DNA of 64,000 nucleotides, from positions 281,354,001 through 281,418,000 of the forward strand of contig CM028131.1 in assembly GCA_016271365.2 (NCBI GenBank). The letters run 5' to 3'. The notes beneath the pieces were generated by a model. The model was not told where the DNA came from. It saw only the letters and a list, made by a program, of their open reading frames with translations, and searched no databases. This document shows, one piece after another, positions 33,246 through 43,899 of the stretch. Origin of the DNA: Neoceratodus forsteri. Lineage: Eukaryota; Chordata; Ceratodontiformes; Ceratodontidae. Within the stretch, counting starts at the first letter, position 1, and the number at the start of each line of letters is the position of its first letter. The position numbers and the translations under genes are program-made.

Positions 33246-34396
33246 ATTTATTTATTTATTGAAATTGTTTCGCTAGGAAAAGCACACTGAGCAAGAACTG
33301 CTCGATTCCCGGTGTGACCTGGGTGGAGGGGTACAGTGGGGAAGAGAACAAGGGTAGTCCAAGTCCTGAAATATACACATACAGTTACAATACAGTTGAA
33401 AACATTTGACAGAAATTGTTGGGCGTAGATGACAATTTACCCTTACTTACAGTATAGTAGCAATTACATGGGGAAGTCATGCTTTATACCTTGAAAACAT
33501 ATAATTAGATAATACAGCTGCATATGTTTGACAGGAATAGGTGAGTGTGGATTAATACATATACCCTAATAGTCAAGAGTAACGGTTACAGTGAGGAAAT
33601 CCTGCTAAGATAGTGGGTTGTGATATATAATGAGATGGGATAAGTGCAAGCTAGCTAGCTCAAAAGTTGGGATCAAGTGCAGTACTTGGGTGTGATTAAC
33701 GAAGTAACACCATTGGGCCTACTGGGGGAAGAAATATCGGAGTGTCTGAGGTAGAATAGATTGGAGAGTTAGCTGCAGGAGCAGTTTACTGAGCAGTGGT
33801 TGGCAAGGGCATAGGATAGTGAATGGACAGAGGAAGAGTGGTGAATTTCAGAGGGAAAGAGTTCCAGAGTTGAGGGAAGTGGTGAGAGAAGGCGGCCTGG
33901 CCGGCTTGGGTCCGACGTCTGGGGACTAACAGTAGCCGGGAGTCTAGGGACCTCAGAGCATAGGTGGGTGCCGGAGGGGGCAATAGTACAGAGATCAGGT
34001 ACACTGGGAGGGTGCCAAACCAGTTCTTCAAGATAAATTTAGCAGAGTGTATTTGGCAGCGATTCTCAATGGAGAGGAGAGCAAGGGAGCAGTATAGCTC
34101 ACAGCGGTGGGTGAGAGGAGGATCGTCAAGAGCGAACCGGCAGAAAGCATTAAAAAGGGTACCCAGTTTGGATAAAACTGACTTGTGGGCAGCAGTGTAA
34201 ACAATATCACAATAATCAATGGAGGGAAGTATCATCTTCTGGATAAGCTCACGACGGACCAGATAGGGGAGGCTAGAATGGTTCCGACATAAAACTCCAA
34301 GCTTGGAGCGGAGTTTTGTTAGTATAGAGTCAGCATGGACTGCGAAGGTGAGGTGTCGGTCAAGCCAAACTCCAAGATACCTGAAGGAGGTGACAT
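33246..34396 (-). mobile_element. L2/CR1-group LINE, 3' fragment with RT C-terminus
   Basis: The minus-strand 3' end is marked by TTTATTTATTTATTGAAATT on the plus strand (AATAAAT tail). The tail contains CTAGGAAAAGCACACTGAG and GTGTGACCTGGG, resembling the tails at 43469 and 63605. Coding text in 34235-33786: MILPSIDYCDIVYTAAHKS, HRCELYCSLALLSIENRCQI and FPQLWNSFPLK, the end of a non-LTR RT ORF. Upstream, TSFRYLGVWLDRHLTF is readable near 34385-34335. It is truncated at about 34396. Confidence 0.75.
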
Positions 34397-35145
34397 CTTA
34401 TTGTTATATTAGACATATTATTATTTCTTATTCCAACCAGTAAAATGGTGGTGGATTGTTGAACATCCAGCACAGAAATGACATTAACTAAGTTGCAGGA
34501 TATACTGTACACAGGGGGGTGGGCACTGTACATATTGATCCACACGAGGTGCATAGGGGCCAACGATGTGAGTGTTGTGTGCGTGTGTGGGTGCACATCA
34601 TGCGGGTATATGTGGGATGTGTGACATCACAGTCTGTATGTGTATGCTGTGCATTGCCACTGGGTGTGTGTAGGTGTAGTATATGCAAGCACATATTGTT
34701 GTAGTGTATCACAGTCCGGTATTCAGTATGCACTATGCAACAGTAAACATATATCACAGTCATTCATGTGTTGTCCATTATTGCCAACAAGGTGACAGCT
34801 GTGACATGTCAATCCCATGTGTTGCATTCTGTGTTGCAATATGGCCTGCAGGATGCACGTGTGCATGCGCATGTCCTGCCCGCAAGCTGCACCTGCTAGC
34901 AATATGTGCTACAATGGTGTGCCATGTATGCACTGTAATAATATGCATATGCGACATAATGTTACATGCACATGCGGTACAAGGTAAGGCGCGGCATGCG
35001 CTGTGTGCTAGGCCACACGTACGATCTGCACATGACACATACACCACCGAGTAGCAGAACAATCATGACACCATAAGTGGTACAGGCAGAAGGGCTGTCC
35101 ACACACATAGACCACTGTGGCACTGTACTACACTGTTCTGCAAAT

Positions 35146-36709
35146 ATGAGTAGGGGTCTGAACCTCAGTAGCAGGGCATCGAATTACACACTAGCTGAGA
35201 TTGCTCAACTGGTGAATCTGGTTCAGCAGTGGCACACCACACTGTTTCCACCAGGGTGCATGCAGAAGACACCCAGGAAGAGGGACAGGGTGTGGAGGTG
35301 CATTGGTGCTAGGCTGGCAGAGATTAGTGGTGTGAGGTGGACCACATGGCAGCTGAAGCACCGCTGGCATGACCTGGCCAGTAGGGACCCACAGATACTG
35401 GCATGGCTGTTGTCTATGGCAGAGCACAGAGACATCGAGATCAGGATGGGACAGCCAGCTGCTGCAGATATGTATGGCACAAGTTATGCACTGCGATCAT
35501 GGTTGTGTGTAAACATCATGCACATGTCTGTGTGACTACTGATCTTGTGTTACATGTCTACACAGGTGGTGATGCAACAAGAAGGCGATGACAGAGTCAT
35601 GGTGCCGGTGGACAGCAAGGTGAGGCCCAGGGACCCATGCAGGGGCATCATAGGCACAGTAGGTGAACATGTTCAGATGCATGTCGACATTACTGTAAGA
35701 CTCTGACTGCCACACAGTGCATAGAGTGTGCAGGGCATCCCTGGCCAATCCATTTGTAGGTGGTGCCACCTCCGTGTCACCAGCTGCCCTCATCCACGTA
35801 GGGCTGCCATAGTCCTCCATGTGTCAGTGACTACGGCCATGCCATACTGTGCCATGTACATGTGGCATGGGTGACAGGGGCCAGACAGGGTGTGTGGGCC
35901 CACATAGGACCAGTCCTGCATGTGTGTTGTTGCATGCTGCATATGGCAACCACACAATGAGGGACATGGCATGTGGTTGTAGTGCTGTGGACTGTGTGTG
36001 TCCTGCATATGACAATCTGTATTGTGCTGTTGCAGGGGCATGCACACCACTCACACCCCGACACAGGGCACTCCTGAGGGCAATGGCAGAGCGCAAGCAA
36101 CAGAATGCAAGGGAGCACCAGCTACAGACACTGCGCAGACATCGCCGTGCACAGCCACTACGGCCAGACAATGAGGAGGAAGGTCAAGGTGCACAGGAGA
36201 CAGCATGTGCCGAGGGGCGGAGACAATCAGCCAGAGAGCAGCATGCATGGGGACACCATGCAGCAGGACATGGTGGCCATTAAGGATGCGGTAGAGGAGC
36301 AGGAGCCTGTCATGGGGGCTGTGGCTGAGGTGGACCACTGCAGTGATCCTGCACAGCTAGAGGTGCAGAGACGGCCATGCTGCAGGAGGACAGTGGCCAG
36401 GAGCATGCAGCACAGCATGGGGAGGCTGCTGAAGATGCTGCAGACAACGGAAGTGCTGGGGCATGGCTGGAGGATCTGGAGAAGGATGTGCAGCAGTGTG
36501 ACATTGCCCCACAGCCTGCAGCACAGCACAAGGGGTCTGGTGGTGCTGTGTCAGGGGATCAGCAGGTAGCTGCTGCTGCTGCACTTGTCGTTGAACAGGC
36601 CCCACAGGATGCTCCTGTTGAGGGCTATGCCCAGGCAGTTGGTCAGCCTGTGGACTGGGACAGATGTCTGGGGGACCTTGTGGAGGTCATACTGGAGGAC
36701 ATGGCATGA
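35146..36709 (+). pseudogene. Harbinger Myb/SANT-like DNA-binding protein gene, multi-exon or broken
   Basis: The ATG at 35146 opens LNLSSRASNYTLAEIAQLVN, followed by HTTLFPPG, RVWRCIGARLAEISGVRW and TWQLKHRWHDLASRD, the tryptophan-spaced Myb/SANT-like fold of the second Harbinger protein. This partner binds the transposon ends and carries the transposase into the nucleus. The frame closes at 35535. Further blocks are 36036-36283 (RALLRAMAERKQQNAREHQL, preceded by a TTGCAG acceptor-like site at 36031-36036) and 36377-36709 (acidic and Ala/Gln-rich, ending MA at 36709). A small internal exon is possible at 35564-35620, between ACACAG and GTGAGG. Exon joins are inferred, so an intact product is uncertain. 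Confidence 0.6.
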
Positions 36710-37006
36710 CTCCACAACTCCGTTCGTGCACTGATGTCCACACTGAGACAGTGTGGCCTACATGCAGTGGCAGACATGTACATAGTTGGACCTCTTCCTG
36801 ATACACGTCACCTGCGAGTCCCTGTTTTGCAGCTGTTGTTATGTTTTATCTGTGTACAGTTCCTGTTATGTACATATGTTGGGGGGGTTGGTTCTAGATG
36901 TGTTTTATAGTGTTCTGTACCTGTAGTTGTGGGTGGTGTGGGGTGTAGTGCGGCATTGTTTATAGTGTTGTGTACCTGTTGGGGGGGGTTGTCATGTTGT
37001 GTTCAC

Positions 37007-37012
37007 AATAAA
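37007..37012 (+). terminator. Polyadenylation signal after Myb-like gene
   Basis: AATAAA in GTTCACAATAAAACCATT, about 300 bases after the last Myb-like frame ends, on the same strand. Confidence 0.5.
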
Positions 37013-37020
37013 ACCATTAT

Positions 37021-38518
37021 TACTCATTCACATACCCTGTGACTCTTCATGTTGACTACATGTTGTGTATTTCATGTGTGTATGGCACTCAGTGTGTGCA
37101 TGCTGACACATACGTACAGCACATAGGTGCTGCCATGTGTGTGTCAACGCCCAGTTCAGTGCCCTTGTGTGACTGCTGTACTGTGCATGGCCAGCAAACA
37201 CACACATGGTACTGGACAGCACAGTGCACTCCTCAGGCAGTGGTGCTCTGGGCTGTGCCATGTACACAGTACATCAATGGCAGTGGTGCCTTGGGCTGTG
37301 CCATGTACACAGTACACCCCACCCCTGTGGTCATGTCACGGAGGTGTCTGTGGGTCTTCATGGCACCACTCCACCTGAGGGCTGCCATAGCCCTGCAGGT
37401 GGCACTGGTTATACATGGACACAGTGTGCACGGCCAGTCGCCAACAACATTGATGTACTGCTGGTGTTGTGTACCCATCCTGGTGACACTGTTACCTGTC
37501 TCTGGTGGCCAGGGCTGGTGCATTGTGCATGGTGGCAACTGCCAAATGTTGGCGTGCCAGTGTCTGTGATGTTGCATGCCATCTACACCAATGGACATTG
37601 TTCTGTATATGGTGTGTGTGTATGTGTGTGTGTGTGTGTGCGCGCGCTGTGGACATGTTGCCATTTGTTGCATGTGCCATTCTCCTGTGTACACACCCCA
37701 GTCCACCACGTGTTTTGTTATGTGTCATACCACTCCTGGCCCACACTGTGGCCATGGACACAATGGTGCATAGCATCTGGTGGCTGCGTGCGGTCATGTG
37801 TGCACATGGTTGCTGCAGGTCACCAGACAGGTGTGGCATTGTTGTGTCCGTGATGCGTTGTCCCATCATGCAACAATAGTGCACACATTGTCATGTCACA
37901 TCTGCCACAACATAGCATGTATGGCACTGCCTGTATGTCTGGCTTACTATACCAGGGCTCACCCACCCCATATAGACCCATGTGTATGTCTCTTTGGGCC
38001 TCTTGTGGTCAGATGTTCCAGTGTATGCATGCCACATCACTGCCTATAATATGGTATTGTGTCAGGTCCCATACAGTGCCATGGACACCTGTGTATTGAG
38101 ACCTGTGCAACAGTACACTGCAGTCAAACCCTACTGTACCCTGCCCACACACACACCATCCCACATTGCATCCAGCTCACACACCGACTGCTGTGCACAT
38201 GCAGGGTCATGTTGTCATGCCATGCTCCTTACCTTGTGCTCTGTGTCCCCTACCCATCAGCCAGGGGGTACCTGTGCATGTTCCAGGTGGCAGCATGGGC
38301 CCCATATCCTCTGGGCTGCGGACCACCAGATGTGGCACAATGTACATGGGCATAGCTGCACATGCTGTGCTGCCACGTGTGTTGCACAGCACCTGGCAGT
38401 CAATGTCCAGTCTTCCGTAGTGTCATTGGCTCTTGCTGTTGTGTGCCTGGATGTTGTCGGGTGCCACATGTTGATGTTCCACACTGCTGCCAGTGCCATT
38501 GTGGTAGTATTGGTGGTA
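37021..38518. other. TG/CA-rich spacer between the two Harbinger genes
   Basis: No protein was recognised. It is rich in TGTG/CACA and contains a TG microsatellite at about 37611-37645. A direct duplication of GGCTGTGCCATGTACACAGT occurs at 37251 and 37291. Long open frames here come from low stop-codon density and carry Cys/His-rich nonsense in all frames. Confidence 0.5.
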
Positions 38519-39856
38519 TTAAATTGTGAAATGTTGCTCTTTCAGCTCATGCCATGCCTGATGTCCTGCAGATGCTCCACCAGTTGTCAATGCTATGGAC
38601 ATGCTATCTGGTTCACTGTTCCCATCCAGTGCCATGTCTACATCCTCCTGTGTGTCTGGCAATGGCATGCGCCGTGACAGAGCAATGTTGTGAAGGATAC
38701 AGCATGCGAACACTATCCTGCAAGCCATCTCAGGGCTGTACTGCAGTGCCTCACCAGAGTGGTCAAGGCATCTGAATCGTGACTTTAGGAGGCCAACTGT
38801 GCAGTCTATGACCAATCTAGTGCTGCTAAGTGTCTCATTGTACCACTCTTCCACTGCTGTCTGTGGTATTCAGACTGGTATCATCAGCCAGGGCAGCTGT
38901 GGATATCCACTGTCACCTGTTGGAGTTTGGATAGTGAATGGGTTAGTACGGCATCCATCCGTGCCACTGTACACACAGCTGTCTACTATTGCGGTATGTT
39001 GACACACACAGTGGGGCCATGGGTATGCACAGCTTGCTGGATGTTGTGTCCTGTGACCTGTGTGGGACCCACAATGTGTGCTGTCCCTGTCCATGGTTGT
39101 GGGTACAGTTTAGATCTGTACTGTTGTGTTCCCATCCTATGTTCTGTCCTTGTGCCACCCCGAGTGGCATACCTAACATTTGCATCTGCTAGCCCTATTG
39201 CACTGCACTGTGGGTTATCTCTTGGCCACACTATGTGTGCTCGTCCTGCACCCTTTGACACATGCACTGCACTGCTTACCAATCAGCCATCCGCCAGTGA
39301 TCACCCCTTCCTCAAACGCCTCACATAGGCCACAGTGGCGGAATATGTGGGAATCGTGGCAGGACCCAGGGTACTTGGCTACCACATCTAGTATGCGGCA
39401 GTCACTATTGCATACCACCTGGATGTTCATTAAGTGATATCCTTTATGGTTTAGGTATGCATAACCATCTGTGTGTGGTGCCCTGATGGCCACATGTGTG
39501 CAGTCAATCGCCCCCAGTACACGTGGGAACTGTGCAACACAGAAGAAGGCCTGCTTCACTTGCAGCTGTTGTTGTGCATCACGTGTGAAGTGTATGTACC
39601 TGGTGGTACACCGTAGCAATGCTGTGAGGAACCTCCTGAGACACCTTGACACAGCAGGCTGTGATATGCCCATTGTATCACCTGTGGTGGCTTGGAAGGT
39701 CCCTGTGACTAGGAAGCACATCGCTGCACTGACACGCACCTCTACAGCCAGTTGATGTCCCCTGTTGGCGGTACTGTGTAGGTTCTCCCACAGTTCCTGG
39801 CATAGCTCCCTTATGGTGCTCTTGTTGAGCCTGTAGCGTGCAATGCACTGCTCCAC
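38519..39856 (-). pseudogene. PIF/Harbinger DDE transposase (HARBI1-like), two exons, one stop
   Basis: Exon 1 (39856-39280) begins within EELTVEQCIARYRLNKSTIR and contains the helix-turn-helix-like TMGISQPAVSRCLRRF, then LGAIDCTHVAIRAP (first catalytic Asp), QVVCNSDCRILDVVAKYPGS, CHDSHIFR and GGWLIG. After an intron, exon 2 (38916-38519) gives GDSGYPQLPWLMIPV, a TGA stop at 38872-38870, then in the same frame YNETLSSTRLVIDCTVGLL, KSRFRCLDHSGEALQYSP and CCILHNIAL. The family expects Glu in the VIE-R-x-G-x-LK motif; here it is Asp (VIDCTVGLLK). The stop falls where the family usually has Arg-Asn-Pro, consistent with CGA to TGA. About 330 codons in all, near HARBI1 length. The true N-terminus is unclear. 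Confidence 0.85.
38917..39279 (-). other. Intron in the Harbinger transposase
   Basis: On the minus strand the donor is GATTG|GTAAGCAG and the acceptor CCAACAG|GTGACAG. Joining the exons completes GGWLIG-DSGYP in frame, an exact fit to the family motif. The intron is 363 bp with GT-AG ends. Confidence 0.8.
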
Positions 39857-40442
39857 TGTCAGCTCCTCAAAGGAATTCCCGTGTGCATCCCACTATTTGC
39901 ACGGGCGACTTTGGCACCATCACTTGCTCCTGTGGTTGCTCAGTCCCCTAGTTCCTGCCACAATGCCTGGCGTGCCTGCATTCATGTTACTCGACTGGCA
40001 TGATGTCCAGTAACCGACATGGTTCCTGCTGTGTGTCAGTACACACTGCTGAGTGTTCTTTGGCTGTGTTTGGGGGGGGGGGTTATATATGCTGTCCTCG
40101 ACTTAGACCACCTCCACCATGGTCTAGGTTGCACCTAATTGTTTTGGCATTGTTACACAAGCTGATTGTTCTGGGATTGCCTTTCTGTCGTACCTGGTCC
40201 TTACAAATGTCGCAGGTCGCATTCCACATTGGCGCATGCTTTTTCTGGCGCAACTCAGTCAAAAGTCATGTTTGGCACAGCGGTTACTGCTTGTGATGCA
40301 AAGGGCCTTCTGGAATCGCACATGTCACAAGTCGCAGATGTAACCTGCGATTTGCACCATTCAGGGCTGACGTAATACATTTCCATCGGTCGTATCTGTC
40401 CTGGAATCGAGCCCGTGGTTTCCTTCTGCCATCTTTTTTTCT

Positions 40443-40646
40443 ATGTTTTCTAAAAAAAGAGGATACTTCTTTACACAAAGGGTAGTTGGGATCTGGAATA
40501 GCCTCTATTTGGAAGATGCAATCAGTAAAAACATAGATATTGTTAAGAAAAGATTAGATTTCCATATGGAAAACAAGTATGGTTTACTACTACTGAAATT
40601 AGTGGGGGGAGTAGTTAAAAGAAAACTACACCCTTGTATTTTGTAA
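40443..40646 (+). pseudogene. CR1-like RT, last ~60 codons
   Basis: SKKRGYFFTQRVVGIWNSL and KNIDIVKKRLDFHMENK match the typical end of CR1-type ORF2 (FF-QR-V-x-x-WN-LP, then KRRLD). It begins abruptly at about 40443, at the Harbinger border, and the frame ends at 40646. No octamer tail was seen downstream. Confidence 0.65.
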
Positions 40647-40772
40647 ATTTTGTTTGTTTCCATGTCAACAGACAACTATTTTCCTGTAGCTGTTAGGGAT
40701 ATATGAGGTTGCTTTAGCTTATTTTCACTGGTCAAACAAGGCCCTGTAACTTCCTGGGGGTGGGGTCTTCAT

Positions 40773-41003
40773 TTAAGTTTAAAAAAGTGATGAAAAACTT
40801 CCATTTAGCAAGGCTGCTGGCAGCTATCTTGTGGGAGCTGCTTACTCCCACACCCAGGATATGCTGATGTGCCCCTACTGACTCAGTGCATTGGCCGGCA
40901 GGAGCATATTAGCATATCCCAGGCAAGGGAGGGAGCGACTCCCATGAGACAGCTGCCGACAGCCTTGCAAAACAGAAGTTTTCAGGCATGTTTTTAAACT
41001 TAA
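40773..41003. repeat. Fold-back (palindromic) element, 231 bp
   Basis: The left arm from 40773 (TTAAGTTTAAAAA, CAAGGCTGCTGGCAGCT, GGATATGCTGATGTGC) is the reverse complement of the right arm ending at 41003 (GCATATTAGCATATCC, AGCTGCCGACAGCCTTG, TTTTTAAACTTAA). The arms are about 105 bases, roughly 80 percent matched by eye, around a loop of about 20 bases near 40890. It begins and ends with TTAA. No coding sequence. It could be a MITE; no family was recognised. Confidence 0.7.
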
Positions 41004-41238
41004 GGTTTAATACCAAAATGCCATTAGAAAAAATATTTTTTTTACACAGAAATACTAACTGGGGGCATATGCACTGGCAGGGTGACACACAAAGGTAACT
41101 GGCGTTTTCCTTTAATATACACTAAGCTGACGCTGTCTGACTCTGCATTAGTGTAGTATGTTTTCACAACCTAGTAGTAATATCTTCTATCCATGCTAAG
41201 CAGAAAACATCTCATGTGTCTATTTCAGTGTGTTTTTT

Positions 41239-41250
41239 CATGTCTACAGT
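41239..41250. repeat. Target-site duplication, left copy
   Basis: CATGTCTACAGT at 41239-41250 is repeated exactly at 41532-41543, flanking the short LINE insertion. Confidence 0.8.
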
Positions 41251-41531
41251 TTTTTTTTTAATATTCTTTATTTTCTTTTCCATATACATACAGCAGGAAT
41301 TCATATTACATATAAATGATCACTGATAAGGCTCTACGGTTAACCAAAGGGCGTACAGTGGTGTTACATTTACAATATTCCAGTATATCCAGGGAGGGTT
41401 AAAACAATTACAGTCATTATTTAATTCAAGAATGTTTTCTGTTCAACATGTCATGGAACAAATGATTCATCCAGGGGGGTTATATAAAAAATATCAGGGT
41501 CTCCATTTGATCTCAAATGAGGTTATTCATG
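41251..41531 (-). mobile_element. Short 5'-truncated LINE (L1-like tail), with target duplication
   Basis: A poly(T) start (41251-41259) followed by TAATATTCTTTATTTTC resembles the 3' end of the L1 at 14556 (T-run, TTATTTTTATTG). It is 281 bases long, minus orientation, non-coding, and flanked by a 12-bp exact duplication. Typical of target-primed reverse transcription. Confidence 0.7.
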
Positions 41532-41543
41532 CATGTCTACAGT

Positions 41544-42002
41544 ATTTTTAATAAATGTTATCCTAGGAATACATAATTTATGTATTTGCACACCCCTTAT
41601 GCTACGGTGCTGCAGTAGCAAACTGTATTATAGAGAAATGTACACACTACCTTCTAAATAAAAAAGGTGGGTGGGGTGCAACTTTCCCCATGTAACAAAA
41701 AACAGCTGGACCCAATATTCAAAAATTTGCGTGGGTGCTAATGGGTCTTTGCCTGTGCAAACTGGGGTTTGTGTTGGATCTCCATAGTCAAAAGGGGCTG
41801 TTGTGCGGGCAAAGAGAGTTAGTGCCTGTGCAAAACATAATGTACGCGTGCGGGCATGGGGAGGGGCGTGGCCATGAATAGCCACACTACCCCATATTTA
41901 GTGACATGGCATTGAGCAAAAGGGTTCAACGCGGTCCTTTTGCACAGAGCAAATACACCAAACAAAACCCTGATTTAACTCCAATTGCTGGCCCGTTCTG
42001 TG
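41544..42002. other. Unassigned sequence
   Basis: No gene, repeat or motif could be supported here. A minus-strand open frame (41885-41628) has no recognisable content. Confidence 0.3.
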
Positions 42003-42720
42003 TAAAGTAATGCCCCTGGTGCTAGTGGTCCCAACTCCTTCTGATCGCTGGTCTGTTCTGTGTAAAGTAATGTCCCTACTTCTAGTGGTCCCCCCTCCCT
42101 CTGATCACTGGCCTGTTCTGTGTAAAGTAATGTCCCTGGTTCTAGCGGTCCCCCCTCCCTCTGATTACTGGTATGTTTTGTGTAAAGTAATGTCCCTGGT
42201 TCTAGTAGTCCCCACTCCTTCTGATCGCTGGCCTGTTCTGTGTAAAGTAATGTCCCTGGTTCTTGTGGTCCCCCCTCCCTCTGATCATTGGTCTATTCTG
42301 TGTAAAGTAATGTCCCTGGTTCTAGTGGTCCCCCCTCCCTCTGATCACTGGCCTGTTCTGTGTAAAGTAATGTCCCTGGTGCTAGTGGTTCTTCCCTGCT
42401 AATCACCAGCCTCTTCTGTATAAAGCAATGTCCCTGGTGTTAGAGTCCCCACTGCCAATCGCAAGCCCGGTCTGTATAAAATAATAACCCCGGTGCTAGT
42501 GGTCCCACCCTCCAGTCACCAGCCCTGACACAAATATTATTATCCCTGGTGCTAGTGGTCCCTTCCCCCCTGATCACCAGCCCCGACGTTTACATATAGC
42601 TCCATGGTGGTAGTGGTCCCCCCCTCCTTCCAATCACCAGCCCCGATGTATACATGAAAGTATCATGGTGGTAGTCCCTACCTCCTGTCCGCCAGCCCAG
42701 AAGTACAAAAACCTCCCCTG
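42003..42720 (+). repeat. 60-bp minisatellite
   Basis: Seven units of exactly 60 bases from 42003 to about 42420 share TGTGTAAAGTAATGTCCCTG, CTAGTGGTCCCCCCTCCCTC and TGATCACTGGCC. Further units to about 42720 are more diverged (GATCACCAGCCCCGA, ATGGTGGTAGT). Because 60 is a multiple of three, one frame stays open through the array, but its 20-residue repeat looks accidental. Confidence 0.85.
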
Positions 42721-43054
42721 GCATCAAGTGGTCCCCTGTGGCACTGGAACACCCCCACACATTAGCATTATCTGTGGTGCGGTGAGAGCATGCTGGCTCC
42801 AAGACCTCATCACACCGCCTCAGCTGGCCACCGTATGTGCAGGCAGAAGATTGACTCTTATTTATAGGGCAGGGGTGCGCCATCCTGTCCTATAAATGAG
42901 AGGTGCACTGCCTGTACATATGTCGGCCAGCTGAGGAGGTCTGAGAGGGCGTGGATGATCACCGATGCTTCTGTGGTACCACGGATAATGTTAACTTGAG
43001 TGGGAGGGGTATGCCTGGTCCCATGGGTAGGGAACTGCTGGATGCCAGGGAGGT
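42721..43054. other. Degenerate edge of minisatellite / unassigned
   Basis: Scraps of the 60-bp unit (CTGGCATCAAGTGGTCCCC) grade into unassigned sequence containing a short inverted pair CCTATAAATGAGAG / TTATTTATAGGGC around 42856-42902. No gene was seen. Confidence 0.35.
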
Positions 43055-43175
43055 TTGTTGTACTTCTGGGCTGGTGATCAGAGGGAGGGGACTACTGCCA
43101 CCAGGATACTTATGTATACAACAGGGCTGGCAATCAGAGGGGAGGGAGGGAGGACCACTACCACCAGGGACACTT
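43055..43175 (-). repeat. 60-bp minisatellite units, inverted
   Basis: GGGCTGGTGATCAGAGGGAG and AGGACCACTACCACCAGGGA are the reverse complement of the units at 42003-42720. Two units lie about 60 bases apart. Confidence 0.7.
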
Positions 43176-43468
43176 ATCAATCAATCAATTTATTTGTATA
43201 CTGGAAAGTATGTGAGCAAAAATGCCCATTTTCACAAATGTTCAGTGGGATATACATCAGGTAATGTAAGTAAGAGCACAACATACTTACATTTAAATAA
43301 TATTTACAAAGGGTAACAGTGCACAAAACAGGAGTTGAATGGTTTCCATTGGAAAGTAAATATACAGACAAAAACAGATAAGGCATTACACAGTGAATAA
43401 GGTACAAAAATAGTGCTAAGTTTCAAATCAGTTACATTGCATGGAGTATCCAAGAACAGCAGGAGGTA
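43176..43468 (-). mobile_element. LINE/SINE 3' tail fragment
   Basis: CAATCAATCAATTTATTTG at the left end (AAATTGATTGATTG on the minus strand) begins a non-coding block of about 290 bases with TATACTGGAAAGTATGTGAGC. It looks like the 3' end of a truncated minus-strand retroelement, but no coding part is left. Confidence 0.4.
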
Positions 43469-43899
43469 TTTATTTATTTATTTTTGTTAACCGGGTAAGG
43501 TACACTAGACAGCCAAGTGCCTATTTTCAGGTGTGACCCAGGAGGGTAACATAGGTAGAAGCATACAAGAACAGTGGAGGAGTCAATTACATACAGTTAA
43601 ATAAAATAGGCTTAACAGGAATTGGATAGGCGGCTGACAGTATAAGTCAAATTTAGCAAACAAGAAAATAACAGACATAACCTGGAATGAATTAGGAAGC
43701 AAGACATTGTTAGAGTTAATTAGCACATGATACATACGATTGTGGAACATACATGGTGGGCATGGTAGTGAGCAGCAAAATACATAACAGGTACGATTAG
43801 TGCAAACAGAAGTAAGTGCTGAGGGGGCAGAGAAAGAAACAGGGGTTGGGGGGTAGTAGAGAGGAGGGGGTTGGGGGGTCTAGATGGACGGGTGAATCA

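Larger units (their letters stand above)
34397..40430. mobile_element. PIF/Harbinger DNA transposon (two genes, ends not defined)
   Basis: A Myb/SANT-like gene on the plus strand and a DDE transposase gene on the minus strand converge, as in autonomous PIF/Harbinger elements. The surrounding sequence has a uniform TG/CA-rich composition (TGTGCATG, ACACATG and similar) from about 34500 to 39900 that differs from both flanks. No convincing terminal inverted repeats or 3-bp duplication could be found by eye, so the borders are only the neighbouring elements. The left end may be lost where the LINE at 33246-34396 sits. Confidence 0.6.

Noticed and set aside
37039..38677. Several long Cys/His-rich open frames on both strands
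   Set aside because: They arise from TG/CA-rich low-complexity DNA between the Harbinger genes; overlapping frames all look alike and none has a known domain.
42010..42402. 130-codon open frame with a 20-residue repeat (MSLVLVVPPPSDHW type)
   Set aside because: It is a by-product of a minisatellite whose period (60) is divisible by three; no start context, family or composition supports a protein.
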